In this document: positions 19,329 through 28,906 of the stretch, piece by piece | How the letters are laid out: each line of letters opens with the position of its first letter | Position numbering within the stretch: the first letter of the stretch is position 1 | Source: Rhodobacter sp. | GTDB taxonomy: Bacteria; Pseudomonadota; Alphaproteobacteria; Rhodobacterales; Rhodobacteraceae | NCBI GenBank assembly: GCA_013821825.1 | Contig: PNJK01000008.1 | Span: 1-64,000, forward strand | DNA length: 64,000 nt | Reading direction: 5' to 3' | Made by a program: the position numbers and the translations under genes | The notes under the pieces: model-generated | Told to the model about the DNA's origin: nothing | Seen by the model: only the letters and a program-made list of their open reading frames with translations | Databases searched by the model: none

Positions 19329-20659
19329 CCGATCTCTATACCTCCCAACGCACCATGCGGAACATGCGGCGGGCTGCCATACAGCGCGGCGTGATCGCCA
19401 TCCTTGATGTGGGCACATCGAAGATCGCCTGCCTCATCCTGCGTTTCGACGGGCCTGACCGTCTGCGCGAACAGGATGGCGTCGGCCCGATGGCCGGGCA
19501 AAGCCAGTTCCGGGTGATCGGTGCGGCGACAACGCGGTCGCGTGGGGTGCGCTTTGGCGAAATCGCCGTGATGAACGAGACCGAGCGCGCCATCCGGACC
19601 GCCGTTCAGGCGGCTCAGAAGATGGCAAACGTGCGGGTGGATCACGTCATTGCCTGCTTCTCGGGCGCGGAACCCCGCAGCTACGGGCTGGCGGGTGAAT
19701 GGGACCTGCAAGACAGCGTCGTGACGGAAGAGGACGTGAGCCACGTTCTCGCATCGTGCGATGTGCCGGACCTCGGGCAGGGGCGCGAGGTGCTGCATGC
19801 CCAGCCGGTGAACTTTGCGCTGGATCACCGGTCCGGCCTTGGCGATCCGCGCGGCCAGATCGGACACCGCCTTGCGGTTGACATGCATCTGCTGTCGGTC
19901 GAGGGGGACGTTGTGCAGAACCTGCTTTACTGCATCAAGCGTTGCGACCTTGAACTGGCCGGGATCGCGTCGTCGGCCTACGTCTCTGGTGTGTCGAGTC
20001 TGGTCGAGGATGAGCAGGAACTTGGCGCCGCCTGCATCGATATGGGCGGCGGGGCCACCGGCCTGTCGATCTTCATGAAGAAACACATGATCTATGCCGA
20101 CTCCGTGCGGATGGGCGGGGATCATGTAACCTCGGACATCTCCAAGGGCTTGCAGGTGCCGCTTGCGGTGGCCGAACGGATCAAGACGCGCCACGGCGGG
20201 CTTTACGCCACCGGGATGGACGACCGAGAGATGATCGACATTGGCGGCGACAGCGGCGACTGGGAAAAGGACCGCCGCCAGATCAGCCGGACCGAGCTGA
20301 TCGGGATCATGCGGCCCCGGGTCGAGGAAATCCTGGAAGAGGTGCGCGCAACGTTGGACGCTGCCGGGTTCGACAGTCTGCCCAGCCAGCAGATCGTGCT
20401 GACCGGCGGCGGCAGCCAGATCCCGGGCCTTGATGGCCTTGCAACCCGTATCCTTGGCCAGCGCGTGCGGCTTGGTCGGCCCCTGCGCGTGCAGGGCCTG
20501 CCGCAGGCTGCCACGGGCGCCGCCTTTGCCAGCGCGGTTGGTCTGTGCCTCTTCGCGGCGCATCCGCAGGATGAATGGTGGGACTTCGAAATCCCGGCAG
20601 AACGTTATCCGGCAAGGTCGCTGCGTCGCGCGGTCAAATGGTTCAGGGACAACTGGTGA
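19325..20659 (+). CDS. ftsA: Cell division protein FtsA
   Basis: 444-residue actin-fold ATPase that tethers FtsZ to the membrane. Phosphate-1 loop AILDVGTSKIACLILR, the SHS2/1C region, phosphate-2 CIDMGGGATGLSIF and the adenosine motif VLTGGGSQIPGL are visible. The C-terminus ends in an amphipathic, basic helix (YPARSLRRAVKWFRDNW) suited to membrane targeting. It starts with GTG overlapping the ftsQ stop. It is followed by a 202-base leader before ftsZ. Confidence 0.97.
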   Translation: MTDLYTSQRTMRNMRRAAIQRGVIAILDVGTSKIACLILRFDGPDRLREQDGVGPMAGQSQFRVIGAATTRSRGVRFGEIAVMNETERAIRTAVQAAQKMANVRVDHVIACFSGAEPRSYGLAGEWDLQDSVVTEEDVSHVLASCDVPDLGQGREVLHAQPVNFALDHRSGLGDPRGQIGHRLAVDMHLLSVEGDVVQNLLYCIKRCDLELAGIASSAYVSGVSSLVEDEQELGAACIDMGGGATGLSIFMKKHMIYADSVRMGGDHVTSDISKGLQVPLAVAERIKTRHGGLYATGMDDREMIDIGGDSGDWEKDRRQISRTELIGIMRPRVEEILEEVRATLDAAGFDSLPSQQIVLTGGGSQIPGLDGLATRILGQRVRLGRPLRVQGLPQAATGAAFASAVGLCLFAAHPQDEWWDFEIPAERYPARSLRRAVKWFRDNW

Positions 20660-20760
20660 CCACTACATCCTGCATTGCTGGCAAAATACCGGTGAATTGG
20701 GGGCGGAAACCCCCAGATTATGCGACGGTCCGGCCTTTTTCTCGTGACCTTTGGCCGGGT

Positions 20761-20781
20761 TGTGGATAGAATTGTTGATAA
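20761..20781 (-). promoter_or_regulatory. Two DnaA-box-like 9-mers upstream of ftsZ
   Basis: TGTGGATAG (20761-20769) and TGTTGATAA (20773-20781) each match the reverse complement of the DnaA box (TGTGGATAA) at 8 of 9 positions and lie 12 bases apart on the same face, about 80-100 bases before the ftsZ ATG. DnaA is known to regulate ftsZ in Caulobacter; a role here is inference. The same ftsA-ftsZ gap also has a 6-bp hairpin TGGGGG/CCCCCA at 20698-20715. Confidence 0.4.
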
Positions 20782-20861
20782 GTTGGCCTTCAGCACATGG
20801 GACAGGTGCTTGCAAGGCCGAAAAGAAACAGGCGGCAGACAAGAAACGGACGGGCAAACGC

Positions 20862-22520
20862 ATGGCACTCAATCTGACGATGACTCCCGAGCGTGAAGAG
20901 CTGAAGCCTCGCATCACCGTCTTCGGTGTTGGCGGGGCAGGCGGCAACGCGGTCAACAACATGATCGACCAGGCCCTTGAGGGGGTTGAGTTCGTCGTGG
21001 CAAACACCGATGCGCAGGCGCTGCAGCAAAGCCGCGCCCATGCCCGCATCCAGATGGGTGTGAAGGTTACCGAAGGGCTTGGCGCAGGCGCGCGGCCGAC
21101 GGTCGGCGCGGCAGCGGCCGAGGAGACGATCGAGGAAATCGTCGATCACCTTGCTGGGGCGCACATGTGCTTCATCACGGCTGGCATGGGTGGCGGCACT
21201 GGCACTGGAGCAGCCCCGATCATCGCTCAGGCCGCGCGTGAGCTTGGGGTGCTGACCGTTGGCGTCGTGACCAAGCCGTTCCAGTTCGAAGGCAACAAGC
21301 GGATGAAGCAGGCCGAAGAGGGGATTGCTGCCCTTCAGAAGGTCGTCGATACGCTGATCATCATTCCGAACCAGAACCTCTTCCGTCTGGCAAACGAGCG
21401 CACCACCTTTACCGAAGCCTTCGCGATGGCCGACGATGTGCTTTATCAGGGCGTCAAGGGTGTGACCGACCTGATGGTCCGACCGGGCCTGATCAACCTC
21501 GACTTCGCCGATGTGCGCGCGGTGATGGACGAGATGGGCAAGGCGATGATGGGCACCGGCGAAGCATCGGGCGAGGACCGTGCGGTGCAGGCGGCTGAAA
21601 AGGCGATCGCCAACCCGCTGCTGGATGAAATCAGCCTGCATGGCGCCAAAGGGGTGTTGATCAACATCACCGGCGGGCATGACCTGACTCTGTTCGAGCT
21701 GGACGAAGCCGCCAACATCATCCGCGAGAAGGTTGATCCTGACGCCAACATCATCGTCGGCTCCACCCTCGACACCACCATGGAAGGCCGCATCCGCGTT
21801 TCGGTCGTGGCCACGGGCATCGACGTCTCGACCGCGCGGGCCGATATACCGGTTGCGCGCCGGTCGATGGCGGCACCGCTGACGCTGACCCCGACCCAAC
21901 AGGCCGAGACTGCTCGTCCGGCACCACAACCCGTCGCGGCTGCTCTGATGATGGATGATACGGTTTCGGAATTCGCCGAAGAGGTGGACATGCTGGCGAA
22001 CGGCATGTTCGATGCAGCGGCGACACAAGCCGAGATTGCGGCGGAAGCCGCGGTTCCGGCTGATGATCTGCCGCCCCCGGCCTATCGTCCGCAGCCTGCG
22101 CCGCAACCGTCGCTGGTCCGCTCGGCCCCTGCAGCGATCGAGGCGGATGCTGCGGATTTCGTCGCTCCGCGTCCGCGCGCCGCTGGCCAACCCTCGCCAG
22201 AAGCGCTGGCCCGGCTTCAGGCCGCCGTCAGCCGCCCGGCGCCCGGAGCCGCGCCGAGGTACGCGCGCCCGACGCAAGTTGCCACGGCACCCGCTCCGGC
22301 TCCTGCTCAAGCCGTCGCTTCTGCGGCGGGAAAACCCCGCTTCGGGATCGGCTCGCTGATCAACCGCATGGCTGGCCATCTTGAGGCGACCAGCGAACGT
22401 GCATCCCCCGCGTCAGGCCGTGCGCAGCCCCCGGTCACCGCCTATGACGACGAGCACGACATGGGAACGGATCTGGACCGGATCGAGATTCCGGCTTTCC
22501 TGCGCCGCCAGGCGAACTGA
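20862..22520 (+). CDS. ftsZ: Cell division GTPase FtsZ
   Basis: 552-residue tubulin-like GTPase that forms the division ring. The nucleotide-binding [15 protein letters not shown] (residues 21-35) and the tubulin signature [11 protein letters not shown] (110-120) are intact. After the core (about residue 320) comes a long Ala/Pro-rich linker typical of alphaproteobacteria, then the conserved C-terminal peptide [12 protein letters not shown] that binds FtsA and other partners. The ATG at 20862 gives the usual N-terminus MALNLTM; in-frame codons upstream lie in the regulatory gap. A strong terminator follows, so it ends the operon. Confidence 0.98.
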   Translation: MALNLTMTPEREELKPRITVFGVGGAGGNAVNNMIDQALEGVEFVVANTDAQALQQSRAHARIQMGVKVTEGLGAGARPTVGAAAAEETIEEIVDHLAGAHMCFITAGMGGGTGTGAAPIIAQAARELGVLTVGVVTKPFQFEGNKRMKQAEEGIAALQKVVDTLIIIPNQNLFRLANERTTFTEAFAMADDVLYQGVKGVTDLMVRPGLINLDFADVRAVMDEMGKAMMGTGEASGEDRAVQAAEKAIANPLLDEISLHGAKGVLINITGGHDLTLFELDEAANIIREKVDPDANIIVGSTLDTTMEGRIRVSVVATGIDVSTARADIPVARRSMAAPLTLTPTQQAETARPAPQPVAAALMMDDTVSEFAEEVDMLANGMFDAAATQAEIAAEAAVPADDLPPPAYRPQPAPQPSLVRSAPAAIEADAADFVAPRPRAAGQPSPEALARLQAAVSRPAPGAAPRYARPTQVATAPAPAPAQAVASAAGKPRFGIGSLINRMAGHLEATSERASPASGRAQPPVTAYDDEHDMGTDLDRIEIPAFLRRQAN

Positions 22521-22544
22521 AATCAACGCGTGAACCGCTTTGTG

Positions 22545-22579
22545 AAAAAGGCCCGGTTGTCCGGGCCTTTTTCTTTTTT
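22545..22579 (+). terminator. Rho-independent terminator of ftsZ
   Basis: Stem AAAAAGGCCCGG / CCGGGCCTTTTT with a TTGT loop, followed by a T-rich run (TTCTTTTTT). It starts 25 bases after the ftsZ stop and separates the division operon from lpxC. The A-rich left arm could allow some function in the other direction, although no minus-strand gene ends here. Confidence 0.88.
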
Positions 22580-22643
22580 ATCAAGATGTTGTCTGCCAAC
22601 CGCACCTGTTACATTTGGTCACAAAGAGTGAGTTGAGCTTCCA

Positions 22644-22680
22644 CCCTCGTCCGACTAGCTAGGTATCAATCGGACGAGGG
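22644..22680. promoter_or_regulatory. Perfect 11-bp inverted repeat in lpxC leader
   Basis: CCCTCGTCCGA (22644-22654) pairs perfectly with TCGGACGAGGG (22670-22680) across a 15-base loop that itself contains the palindrome CTAGCTAG. No T-run follows, so it is not a standard terminator. It ends 3 bases before an ATG (22684) and 36 bases before the GTG that I prefer as the lpxC start. It could be an operator or a leader hairpin controlling lpxC. Confidence 0.5.
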
Positions 22681-22716
22681 CCCATGGCGCCCCCGCCACA
22701 TGAGGTTAAGCGAGAC

Positions 22717-23640
22717 GTGCAGAATAGCCTGACATCACCTGCCACCTTTATCGGGTTTGGCTTGCATTCTGGCGCGCCGGTGCGGATGGTCGTGCGCCCG
22801 GCCCCGGTGGATCATGGGATATGGTTCCGGCGGGTCGACCTGACCGACTGTGATCCGATGGTTCCGGCTCACTGGAATGCGGTCACCCCGTCGCGCCTTT
22901 GCACCGTGGTTGAAAACGCGTCTGGCGTGTCGGTTTCGACCATCGAACATGTGATGGCCGCGCTGGCTGGCAGCGGCATCCACAATGCCTTGATCGACGT
23001 CGATGGCCCCGAGGTTCCGATTCTCGATGGGTCCGCGGTTCCCTTTGTCGAAGGGTTCCTGTCCGCTGGCATCGATGAACTTGAAGCACCGGTTCGCGCC
23101 GTTCGTGTGCTGAAGTCCGTCGAGGTTCGCGATGGCGAGGCGGTGGCCCGGCTGGATCCGGCCGAAATGTTGGAAATCGACTTCCGCATCTCGTTCGAGG
23201 ATTCGGCGATCGGCACCCAGACCCGGCGGCTGAACATGGCCAACGGCGCCTTCGTGCGCGAGCTTTCCGACAGCCGCACGTTCTGCCGTCAGGTCGATGT
23301 CGACGCGATGCGCCAAGCCGGTCTTGCGCTGGGCGGCACGATGGAAAATGCGGTGGTCTTCATGGGCGACCGGGTCCTGTCGCCGGGGGGGCTGCGCCAT
23401 GCGGACGAGCCGGTGCGCCACAAGATGCTTGACGCTCTGGGCGATCTTGCCTTGGCGGGTGGGCCGATCCTTGGCCGCTACACCGGCGACCGTGCCGGCC
23501 ATGCCTTGACCAATCGCCTGCTGCGCGCGCTTTTCGCTGATCCGACCGCCTGGAGCGTTGTGGATTGCGGTCCGCAGACGTTGGGCAAGCTGCCTGGCGT
23601 TGGCGTCCATGCGGGTGACCTGCCTGCTGTTCGGCATTGA
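22717..23640 (+). CDS. lpxC: UDP-3-O-acyl-N-acetylglucosamine deacetylase
   Basis: About 307-residue zinc deacetylase, the committed step of lipid A synthesis. The start of the fold SPATFIGFGLHSGAPVRMVVRP, the zinc histidine in STIEHVMAALAG and the late HKMLDALGDLALAG (H and D ligands) are intact. The GTG at 22717 places the fold about as far from the N-terminus as in other LpxC proteins; an ATG at 22684 would add 11 residues and lies right behind a hairpin, with a GAGG sequence inside the hairpin arm. Both remain possible. Separated from ftsZ by a terminator. Confidence 0.95.
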   Translation: MQNSLTSPATFIGFGLHSGAPVRMVVRPAPVDHGIWFRRVDLTDCDPMVPAHWNAVTPSRLCTVVENASGVSVSTIEHVMAALAGSGIHNALIDVDGPEVPILDGSAVPFVEGFLSAGIDELEAPVRAVRVLKSVEVRDGEAVARLDPAEMLEIDFRISFEDSAIGTQTRRLNMANGAFVRELSDSRTFCRQVDVDAMRQAGLALGGTMENAVVFMGDRVLSPGGLRHADEPVRHKMLDALGDLALAGGPILGRYTGDRAGHALTNRLLRALFADPTAWSVVDCGPQTLGKLPGVGVHAGDLPAVRH

Positions 23641-23690
23641 CCCCCCGGTTTCTTTGCAATCATCGGCTTGTGAAAGTCACGAAAGGCGTT

Positions 23691-23719
23691 TTGCGCCCCG
23701 GATTTTTCTGTGCTAGGAC
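23691..23719 (+). promoter_or_regulatory. Possible sigma-70-type promoter for bamD
   Basis: TTGCGC (23691-23696) and TAGGAC (23714-23719) are separated by 17 bases, ending about 97 bases before the bamD start. The -35 element resembles others in the window (the ssrA promoter also uses TTGCGC); the -10 is poor. Weak prediction. Confidence 0.3.
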
Positions 23720-23815
23720 GGGCCAAAGACAGGGCAAATCGCCCGGGCGACTGGCCTCGAACGGGGCGGCGTACACAGGCACCGGACGGGGGCAGCAGGT
23801 TTGGATAGGCGGAAA

Positions 23816-24655
23816 ATGTCAGTCAGAAGGCCCGGCGCAGGGTTTCTCAAGGCGGCGCTTCTGGTCGCGGTACTGACCGGCTGCGCCGGCAGACCGCGCG
23901 AACGTGCGCTGGACACCTACACCGCAGAAGAGATCTTCAAGAAGGGCGAGCTGGAGCTGGAAACCGGCAAGCGTCCCAAGGACGCACTGGTCTACTTTCA
24001 GGAAGTGGAGCGGCTGTATCCCTACACCGAATTCGCCAAGCGCGCCCTGATCATGCAGGCCTTCACCCTTCACCGGTCCAAGGAATACCCCGAGGCCCGC
24101 GACGCCGCCCAGCGGTTCCTGGACTTCTACCCCGGCGACGAAGACGCGCCCTATGCGCTCTACCTCATGGCGCTCAGCTATTATGATCAGATTGACGATG
24201 TCGGTCGTGACCAGGGCATCACTTTCCAGGCCCTCAAGGGCATGCGCGATGTGATCGAAAGCTATCCTGACAGCGAATACGCCCGTTCGGCGATCCTGAA
24301 GTTTGATCTCGCCTTCGACCAGCTGGCGGCAAAAGAAATGGAAGTCGGACGCTACTACCTGAAGCGCAGGAACTACACGGCGGCGATCAACCGCTTCCGC
24401 GTCGTGGTGCAGGATTTCCAGACCACGACCCAGACCGCAGAAGCGCTGCACCGGTTGGTGGAAAGCTATGTCGCGCTTGGCCTGAACGACGAGGCGCAGA
24501 CGGCGGCGGCAATCCTGGGCTTCAACTATCAGGCCTCGCCCTTCTACGACGACAGCTTCCGCCTGCTGAAAGGCAAGGGTCTGTCGCCCGAAGCCAAGGG
24601 GGAAAGCTGGTTGCGCCAGATCTACCGCCAGATGGTGCGGGGCGAATGGTTGTGA
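23816..24655 (+). CDS. bamD: Outer-membrane assembly lipoprotein BamD
   Basis: 279-residue lipoprotein of the BAM complex, which folds beta-barrel proteins into the outer membrane. The lipobox LTGC lies at the end of the hydrophobic leader (KAALLVAVLTGC), followed by TPR-type repeats such as ELELETGKRPKDALVYFQEVERLYPYTEFAKRALI and FLDFYPGDEDAPYALYLMALSYYDQI. The ATG at 23816 follows GGCGGAAA; a TTG five codons upstream is less likely. Lies between lpxC and recN as in many relatives. Confidence 0.95.
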   Translation: MSVRRPGAGFLKAALLVAVLTGCAGRPRERALDTYTAEEIFKKGELELETGKRPKDALVYFQEVERLYPYTEFAKRALIMQAFTLHRSKEYPEARDAAQRFLDFYPGDEDAPYALYLMALSYYDQIDDVGRDQGITFQALKGMRDVIESYPDSEYARSAILKFDLAFDQLAAKEMEVGRYYLKRRNYTAAINRFRVVVQDFQTTTQTAEALHRLVESYVALGLNDEAQTAAAILGFNYQASPFYDDSFRLLKGKGLSPEAKGESWLRQIYRQMVRGEWL

Positions 24656-24691
24656 CCTGGATGGGCGCATTGCCCATCCCGCGGGCCCGCC

Positions 24692-26335
24692 ATGCTGCAA
24701 TCGCTTGAAATCCGCGATGTCCTGATTATCGACAGGCTGGGGCTGGAGCTTGGCCCCGGTCTCAATGTGCTGACTGGTGAAACCGGGGCGGGGAAGTCAA
24801 TTCTTCTGGACGCGTTGGGGTTCGTACTTGGCTGGCGCGGTCGCGCGGAACTGGTCCGCCAGGGGGCCACCCAGGGCGAGGTGACGGCCGTCTTCGACCT
24901 TCCCGCTGCCCATGCCGCGCGCGGCGTTCTTGCCGAAGCCGGGATCGACGCCGGGTCCGAACTGATCCTGCGCCGGGTGAATTATGCGGACGGTCGCAAG
25001 ACCGCCTGGATCAATGACCGCCGGGTCTCGGGCGAGGTGTTGCGCGATCTTTCCGACCATCTTGTCGAACTGCATGGTCAGCTCGACGACCGGGGTCTTT
25101 TGAACCCGCGCGGCCACAGGGCCTTGCTAGACGCATATGCCGGGCTTGATCTTGCCCCGCTGCGTGCCGCCTGGGCGGCCCAACGCATCGCGCGCACAGC
25201 CCTGACCGGGGCAGAAGCGGCCCTTGCCCGCGCTGCCGCCGAAGAGGAATTCCTGCGCCATGCGGTAGCGGAATTGGACAAGTTGAACCCGGAACCGGGC
25301 GAGGACGCGGCTCTCGATGCCCGACGCCGCCTGATGCAAGGTGCTGCGCGGATCCGCGAAGACGTGGCGAAGGGCCTGATGGCCTTGTCCGACGATGGTG
25401 CCGAAGGCCGGATGCGCGATGCCTTGCGCTGGCTGGAAGGGGCCTCGGACAAAGCCGAAGGGCGCCTTGACGCCGCGCTTGCGGCGCTGAACCGGGCGCT
25501 GATCGAACTGGGCGAAGCGCAAGACGGGGTCCAAAGCGCGCTGGAGGCATTGGACTTCGACCCCCGAGAGCTTGAGCAGGTTGAAGAACGGCTGTTCGCG
25601 ATCCGGGCGCTGGCGCGCAAGCATGTTGTCCCGCCGGATGATCTGGGCGGCTTCGCCGATGATCTGCGGGTAAGATTGCAGGCGATAGACGGGGGTGCGG
25701 CAGGGATTGCCCGGCTGCAGAAAGCGGTTGCCGAGGCCGAAGCTGCCTTTGCTGCCGAGGCCGCGCGAGTGACCGCCGTCCGGCGACAGGCCGCCTTGCG
25801 GCTCGATTCCGCGATGGCTGCCGAACTGGCACCCCTGAAGATGGACCGTGCGGTCTTCGTGACCGAATTCGCGGCGGGTGAACCGGGGCCGGAAGGGGTG
25901 GATGCGGTGACCTTCACCGTTGCCACGAACCCCGGTGCGCCATCCGGACCGCTTAACCGCATCGCTTCGGGCGGCGAACTCAGCCGGTTCATGCTGGCGC
26001 TGAAGGTCTGCCTGACCGGCGACACCCCCGGACAGACCCTGATCTTTGACGAGATTGACCGGGGCGTCGGTGGCGCGACGGCTGACGCCGTCGGCCGCCG
26101 CTTGCGGGCGCTCGCCAAGGGCGCACAGGTGCTGGTCGTCACGCATTCCCCGCAGGTTGCCGCCTTCGGTGCGCGGCATTGGCGGGTGGAAAAGCGGGTC
26201 GCGGGGGAACAGACCTTGTCCACCGTCACGCCCCTGGGCGAAGGCGAGCGGGTCGAGGAAATCGCCCGGATGCTCTCCGGCGACACGGTGACCGAAGCCG
26301 CCCGCGCTGCAGCCCGCGCGCTGCTGCAGGGCTAG
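24692..26335 (+). CDS. recN: DNA repair ATPase RecN
   Basis: 547-residue SMC-like protein for double-strand break repair. Walker A LTGETGAGKSILLDALGF (about residues 27-44), a coiled-coil middle rich in Ala/Arg/Glu, the ABC signature RIASGGELSRFMLALKV and Walker B TLIFDEIDRGVGGATADAVG are all present. Starts 36 bases after bamD. No GTTC-N7-GTTC LexA-type box is visible in this short gap, so any SOS control would act further upstream. Confidence 0.97.
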   Translation: MLQSLEIRDVLIIDRLGLELGPGLNVLTGETGAGKSILLDALGFVLGWRGRAELVRQGATQGEVTAVFDLPAAHAARGVLAEAGIDAGSELILRRVNYADGRKTAWINDRRVSGEVLRDLSDHLVELHGQLDDRGLLNPRGHRALLDAYAGLDLAPLRAAWAAQRIARTALTGAEAALARAAAEEEFLRHAVAELDKLNPEPGEDAALDARRRLMQGAARIREDVAKGLMALSDDGAEGRMRDALRWLEGASDKAEGRLDAALAALNRALIELGEAQDGVQSALEALDFDPRELEQVEERLFAIRALARKHVVPPDDLGGFADDLRVRLQAIDGGAAGIARLQKAVAEAEAAFAAEAARVTAVRRQAALRLDSAMAAELAPLKMDRAVFVTEFAAGEPGPEGVDAVTFTVATNPGAPSGPLNRIASGGELSRFMLALKVCLTGDTPGQTLIFDEIDRGVGGATADAVGRRLRALAKGAQVLVVTHSPQVAAFGARHWRVEKRVAGEQTLSTVTPLGEGERVEEIARMLSGDTVTEAARAAARALLQG

Positions 26336-26542
26336 AAGCCTGTTCATCGTTGCTTGTGGCGGTTTTCGGCGACCCAAGCCGGAAACGCCCGCAGGAAGTG
26401 ACACTATCTTTGGCGCAATGCCTGCTGTTACAGCAAGAATGAAGAGAGCCATGCGTTCTGTGCATGGCGGGGTTCCCGATATTCGCCTGTTATGCTGCGC
26501 TGCGGCGTTCTATCTGTTGATCACAAACAAAGGACCACAGCC

Positions 26543-26704
26543 ATGCTCAACCTGTTCAAATCCGTGCTTTCCCAGCGCCTTATTCCAACGATCGCGGAAC
26601 TGGAGCGGGACTACCTGAATGCCTCGGTGTCGCGCATCGACCTTGAACGCCGCCAGCGTGAAGTCGACAACGGGCTGTTCCGCCGGTCGAGCTTTGACTT
26701 CTAA
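26543..26704 (+). CDS. Small DUF3563-like protein
   Basis: 53 residues, MLNLFKSVLSQRLIPTIAEL then ERDYLNASVSRIDLERRQRE and FRRSSFDF. The pattern of an amphipathic N-terminus followed by E..YL..S.....LERR resembles DUF3563 proteins. AAAGGA precedes the ATG at an ideal distance. The stop overlaps the stop of the convergent FAD oxidase gene by 3 bases. The 200 bases upstream, after recN, show no other gene. Function unknown. Confidence 0.6.
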   Translation: MLNLFKSVLSQRLIPTIAELERDYLNASVSRIDLERRQREVDNGLFRRSSFDF

Positions 26705-28092
26705 GCAAGGCTTGCCCGGCCTTGGCCGGGGATAAGCTTGCCGGGGTTCATCAGCCCCAACGGATCAAGAGCCTGCTTCAGCGCGCCCATGACTTGCCAG
26801 GCTTCACCATGCTCGGCCGCCATATGGCCCAGCTTGCCAAAGCCTACCCCATGTTCCCCGGTGATCGTGCCCCCAAGCCGCAAGGCGCGGTTGGCCATCC
26901 GCGCGGCAAGCATTCTTGCCGTGGCAACCTCGATCGCATCCTCGGGTCGCACCATCAGGATTGCGTGGAAGTTTCCATCGCCGACATGGCCAAGGATCGG
27001 CCCCGGAATATCCGAGGCAGCGATGTCGGCGCGGGTTTCCTCTATGGCCTCTGCCAGTCTTGAAATCGGCACACAGACATCCGTCACCACCGCCCTGGCC
27101 CCCGGGCGAGAGGCCAGGATGGCGTGATAGGCCGCATGTCGCGCGGCCCATAGACGGGTGCGATCCTCTGGCCGTTCGGCCAGTTGCAGACCCCTTGCCC
27201 CGAACCCCTCGGCAATCTCGCGAAAACGGCGGGCGTCTTCGGCCACGCCCTCCGGATGGCCATGGAACTCGACCAGAAGCTGCGGGGCATGGGGCAGGGC
27301 AAGGCCGGAAAACGCGTTGCAGGCGGCGACGGTGTCCGCGTCCAGAAACTCGATCCGTGCCGGGACCAGGCCCATCTGCATCGTCGCCATCACGCAATCG
27401 ACTGCCTGTCCTACAGCGGAAAATGCCGCGACCGCGGTCATCATCGCCTCGGGCTGGCCATAGAGCTGCAAGGTCAGTTCGGTGATCAGCCCCAGCGTCC
27501 CTTCCGATCCGACGAGCAGCGCCGTCAGATCATAACCGGCCGACGATTTCGGCGCGCCTGTGCCGGTCCGGATGACACGGCCGTCTGCCAGCACCACCTC
27601 GAGCGCCCGCACATTGTCGCGCATCGTGCCATAGCGCACCGCCGTGGTGCCAGAGGCCCGGGTTGCCGCCATTCCGCCGATCGAGGCGTTTGCCCCCGGA
27701 TCGACCGGGAACATCAAGCCAGTCGTCCGCAACTCCCGGTTCAAGGCTTCGCGGCTGATGCCCGGCTGGACGCGCACCAGCCGATCTTCGGGTCGGACCT
27801 CCAGCACTGCCGTCATGTTGCGGAAATCTACCGTAACCCCACCCTCGACGGCCAGTGCATGCCCCTCAAGCGAGGTGCCGGCCCCCCAGCCGATCAACGC
27901 AAAGCGGTGTGCTGTGGCCAGCCGGGCAAGGGCCGCGACCTCGACCGTAGTTGCGGGGAATACCACCGCATCAGGCAGGCCTGCCGTAACCAGGCTTTCG
28001 CTTTGCCCATGTTCTGCCAGCACTGCTGCCGCCGTGGACAGCCGGATCCCGAAAAGGGCGTGCAGCGATGCAAGGGCGGTGGCGGTCAACAT
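26701..28092 (-). CDS. FAD-linked D-lactate/glycolate dehydrogenase-like oxidase
   Basis: 463-residue VAO-family flavoprotein. The PCMH FAD domain shows GWGAGTSLEGHALAVEGGVTVDF and GGMAATRASGTTAVRYGTMRDNV; the C-terminal domain shows ILGHVGDGNFHAILMV and GEHGVGFGK. Closest by pattern to D-lactate dehydrogenase (cytochrome) and GlcD. It is only distantly like the FAD oxidase at 4320-5729, and no GlcE or GlcF gene is adjacent, so it probably works alone. Divergent from purQ across a 99-base promoter gap. Confidence 0.87.
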   Translation of the reverse strand: MLTATALASLHALFGIRLSTAAAVLAEHGQSESLVTAGLPDAVVFPATTVEVAALARLATAHRFALIGWGAGTSLEGHALAVEGGVTVDFRNMTAVLEVRPEDRLVRVQPGISREALNRELRTTGLMFPVDPGANASIGGMAATRASGTTAVRYGTMRDNVRALEVVLADGRVIRTGTGAPKSSAGYDLTALLVGSEGTLGLITELTLQLYGQPEAMMTAVAAFSAVGQAVDCVMATMQMGLVPARIEFLDADTVAACNAFSGLALPHAPQLLVEFHGHPEGVAEDARRFREIAEGFGARGLQLAERPEDRTRLWAARHAAYHAILASRPGARAVVTDVCVPISRLAEAIEETRADIAASDIPGPILGHVGDGNFHAILMVRPEDAIEVATARMLAARMANRALRLGGTITGEHGVGFGKLGHMAAEHGEAWQVMGALKQALDPLGLMNPGKLIPGQGRASLA

Positions 28093-28191
28093 GTCCCGAC
28101 CCTAGCCTTCCGGCAACCAAGCGCCAAGGGGTAGCCCTTCACGCCGCCTTGCGCTAAGAGGCGGGCAACCGCCACCTTCGGGGAGTCGTCC

Positions 28192-28860
28192 ATGAAAGCC
28201 GCCGTCATCACCTTCCCGGGCTCCAATTGCGACCGTGACCTTGCCACCGCCTTCGAAGGCGCCGGCTTCGAGGTGGCACGGGTCTGGCACAAGGATACCG
28301 CGCTGCCGAAAGGCGTGGACGTGGTGGGGGTGCCGGGCGGCTTTTCCTTCGGCGATTATCTGCGCTGCGGGGCCATTGCGGCGCAGTCGCCGATCTCCAC
28401 CGCCATTCGCGGCCATGCCGACAGGGGCGGCTTCGTGCTTGGCATCTGCAACGGGTTCCAGGTGCTGACGGAAATGGGACTCCTCCCCGGTGCCCTGATG
28501 CGCAATGCGGGGCTGAAGTTCGTTTGCAAGACCGTTTCGCTGCGCGTCGCCACCACCGACACGGCCTATACGGCGGGCTATGTGCTGGGCCAGAAGATCC
28601 GCATCCCGATCGCGCATCATGACGGAAATTACACTATCGACGCCGACGGTCTGGCCCGCCTGCAAGGCGATGGCCGCATTGCCTTTACCTATTGCGACAA
28701 CCCGAACGGGTCCATGGCCGACATCGCCGGGGTGCTTTCGGACAACCGCCGCGTCCTTGGCATGATGCCCCACCCCGAACGCGCCGCAGATGCCACGCTG
28801 GGGGGGGAAGACGGCCGCCCGCTCTTTGCCGCGCTGATGGGCGGGATGGCGCTGGCCTGA
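28192..28860 (+). CDS. purQ: Phosphoribosylformylglycinamidine synthase, glutaminase subunit
   Basis: 222-residue class-I glutamine amidotransferase that supplies ammonia to PurL in purine synthesis. N-terminus [23 protein letters not shown], the nucleophile motif [18 protein letters not shown] and the catalytic His/Glu in [10 protein letters not shown] are present. GGGGAGTCGTCC precedes the ATG. purS and purC lie about 17 kb away on the other strand rather than next to it, which differs from the compact purC-purS-purQ order I expect in relatives. Confidence 0.96.
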   Translation: MKAAVITFPGSNCDRDLATAFEGAGFEVARVWHKDTALPKGVDVVGVPGGFSFGDYLRCGAIAAQSPISTAIRGHADRGGFVLGICNGFQVLTEMGLLPGALMRNAGLKFVCKTVSLRVATTDTAYTAGYVLGQKIRIPIAHHDGNYTIDADGLARLQGDGRIAFTYCDNPNGSMADIAGVLSDNRRVLGMMPHPERAADATLGGEDGRPLFAALMGGMALA

Positions 28861-28906
28861 CGGCCATCAGCTTGAGGCCTTCACGGGGCAGGCCTAATCT
28901 TTCCAC

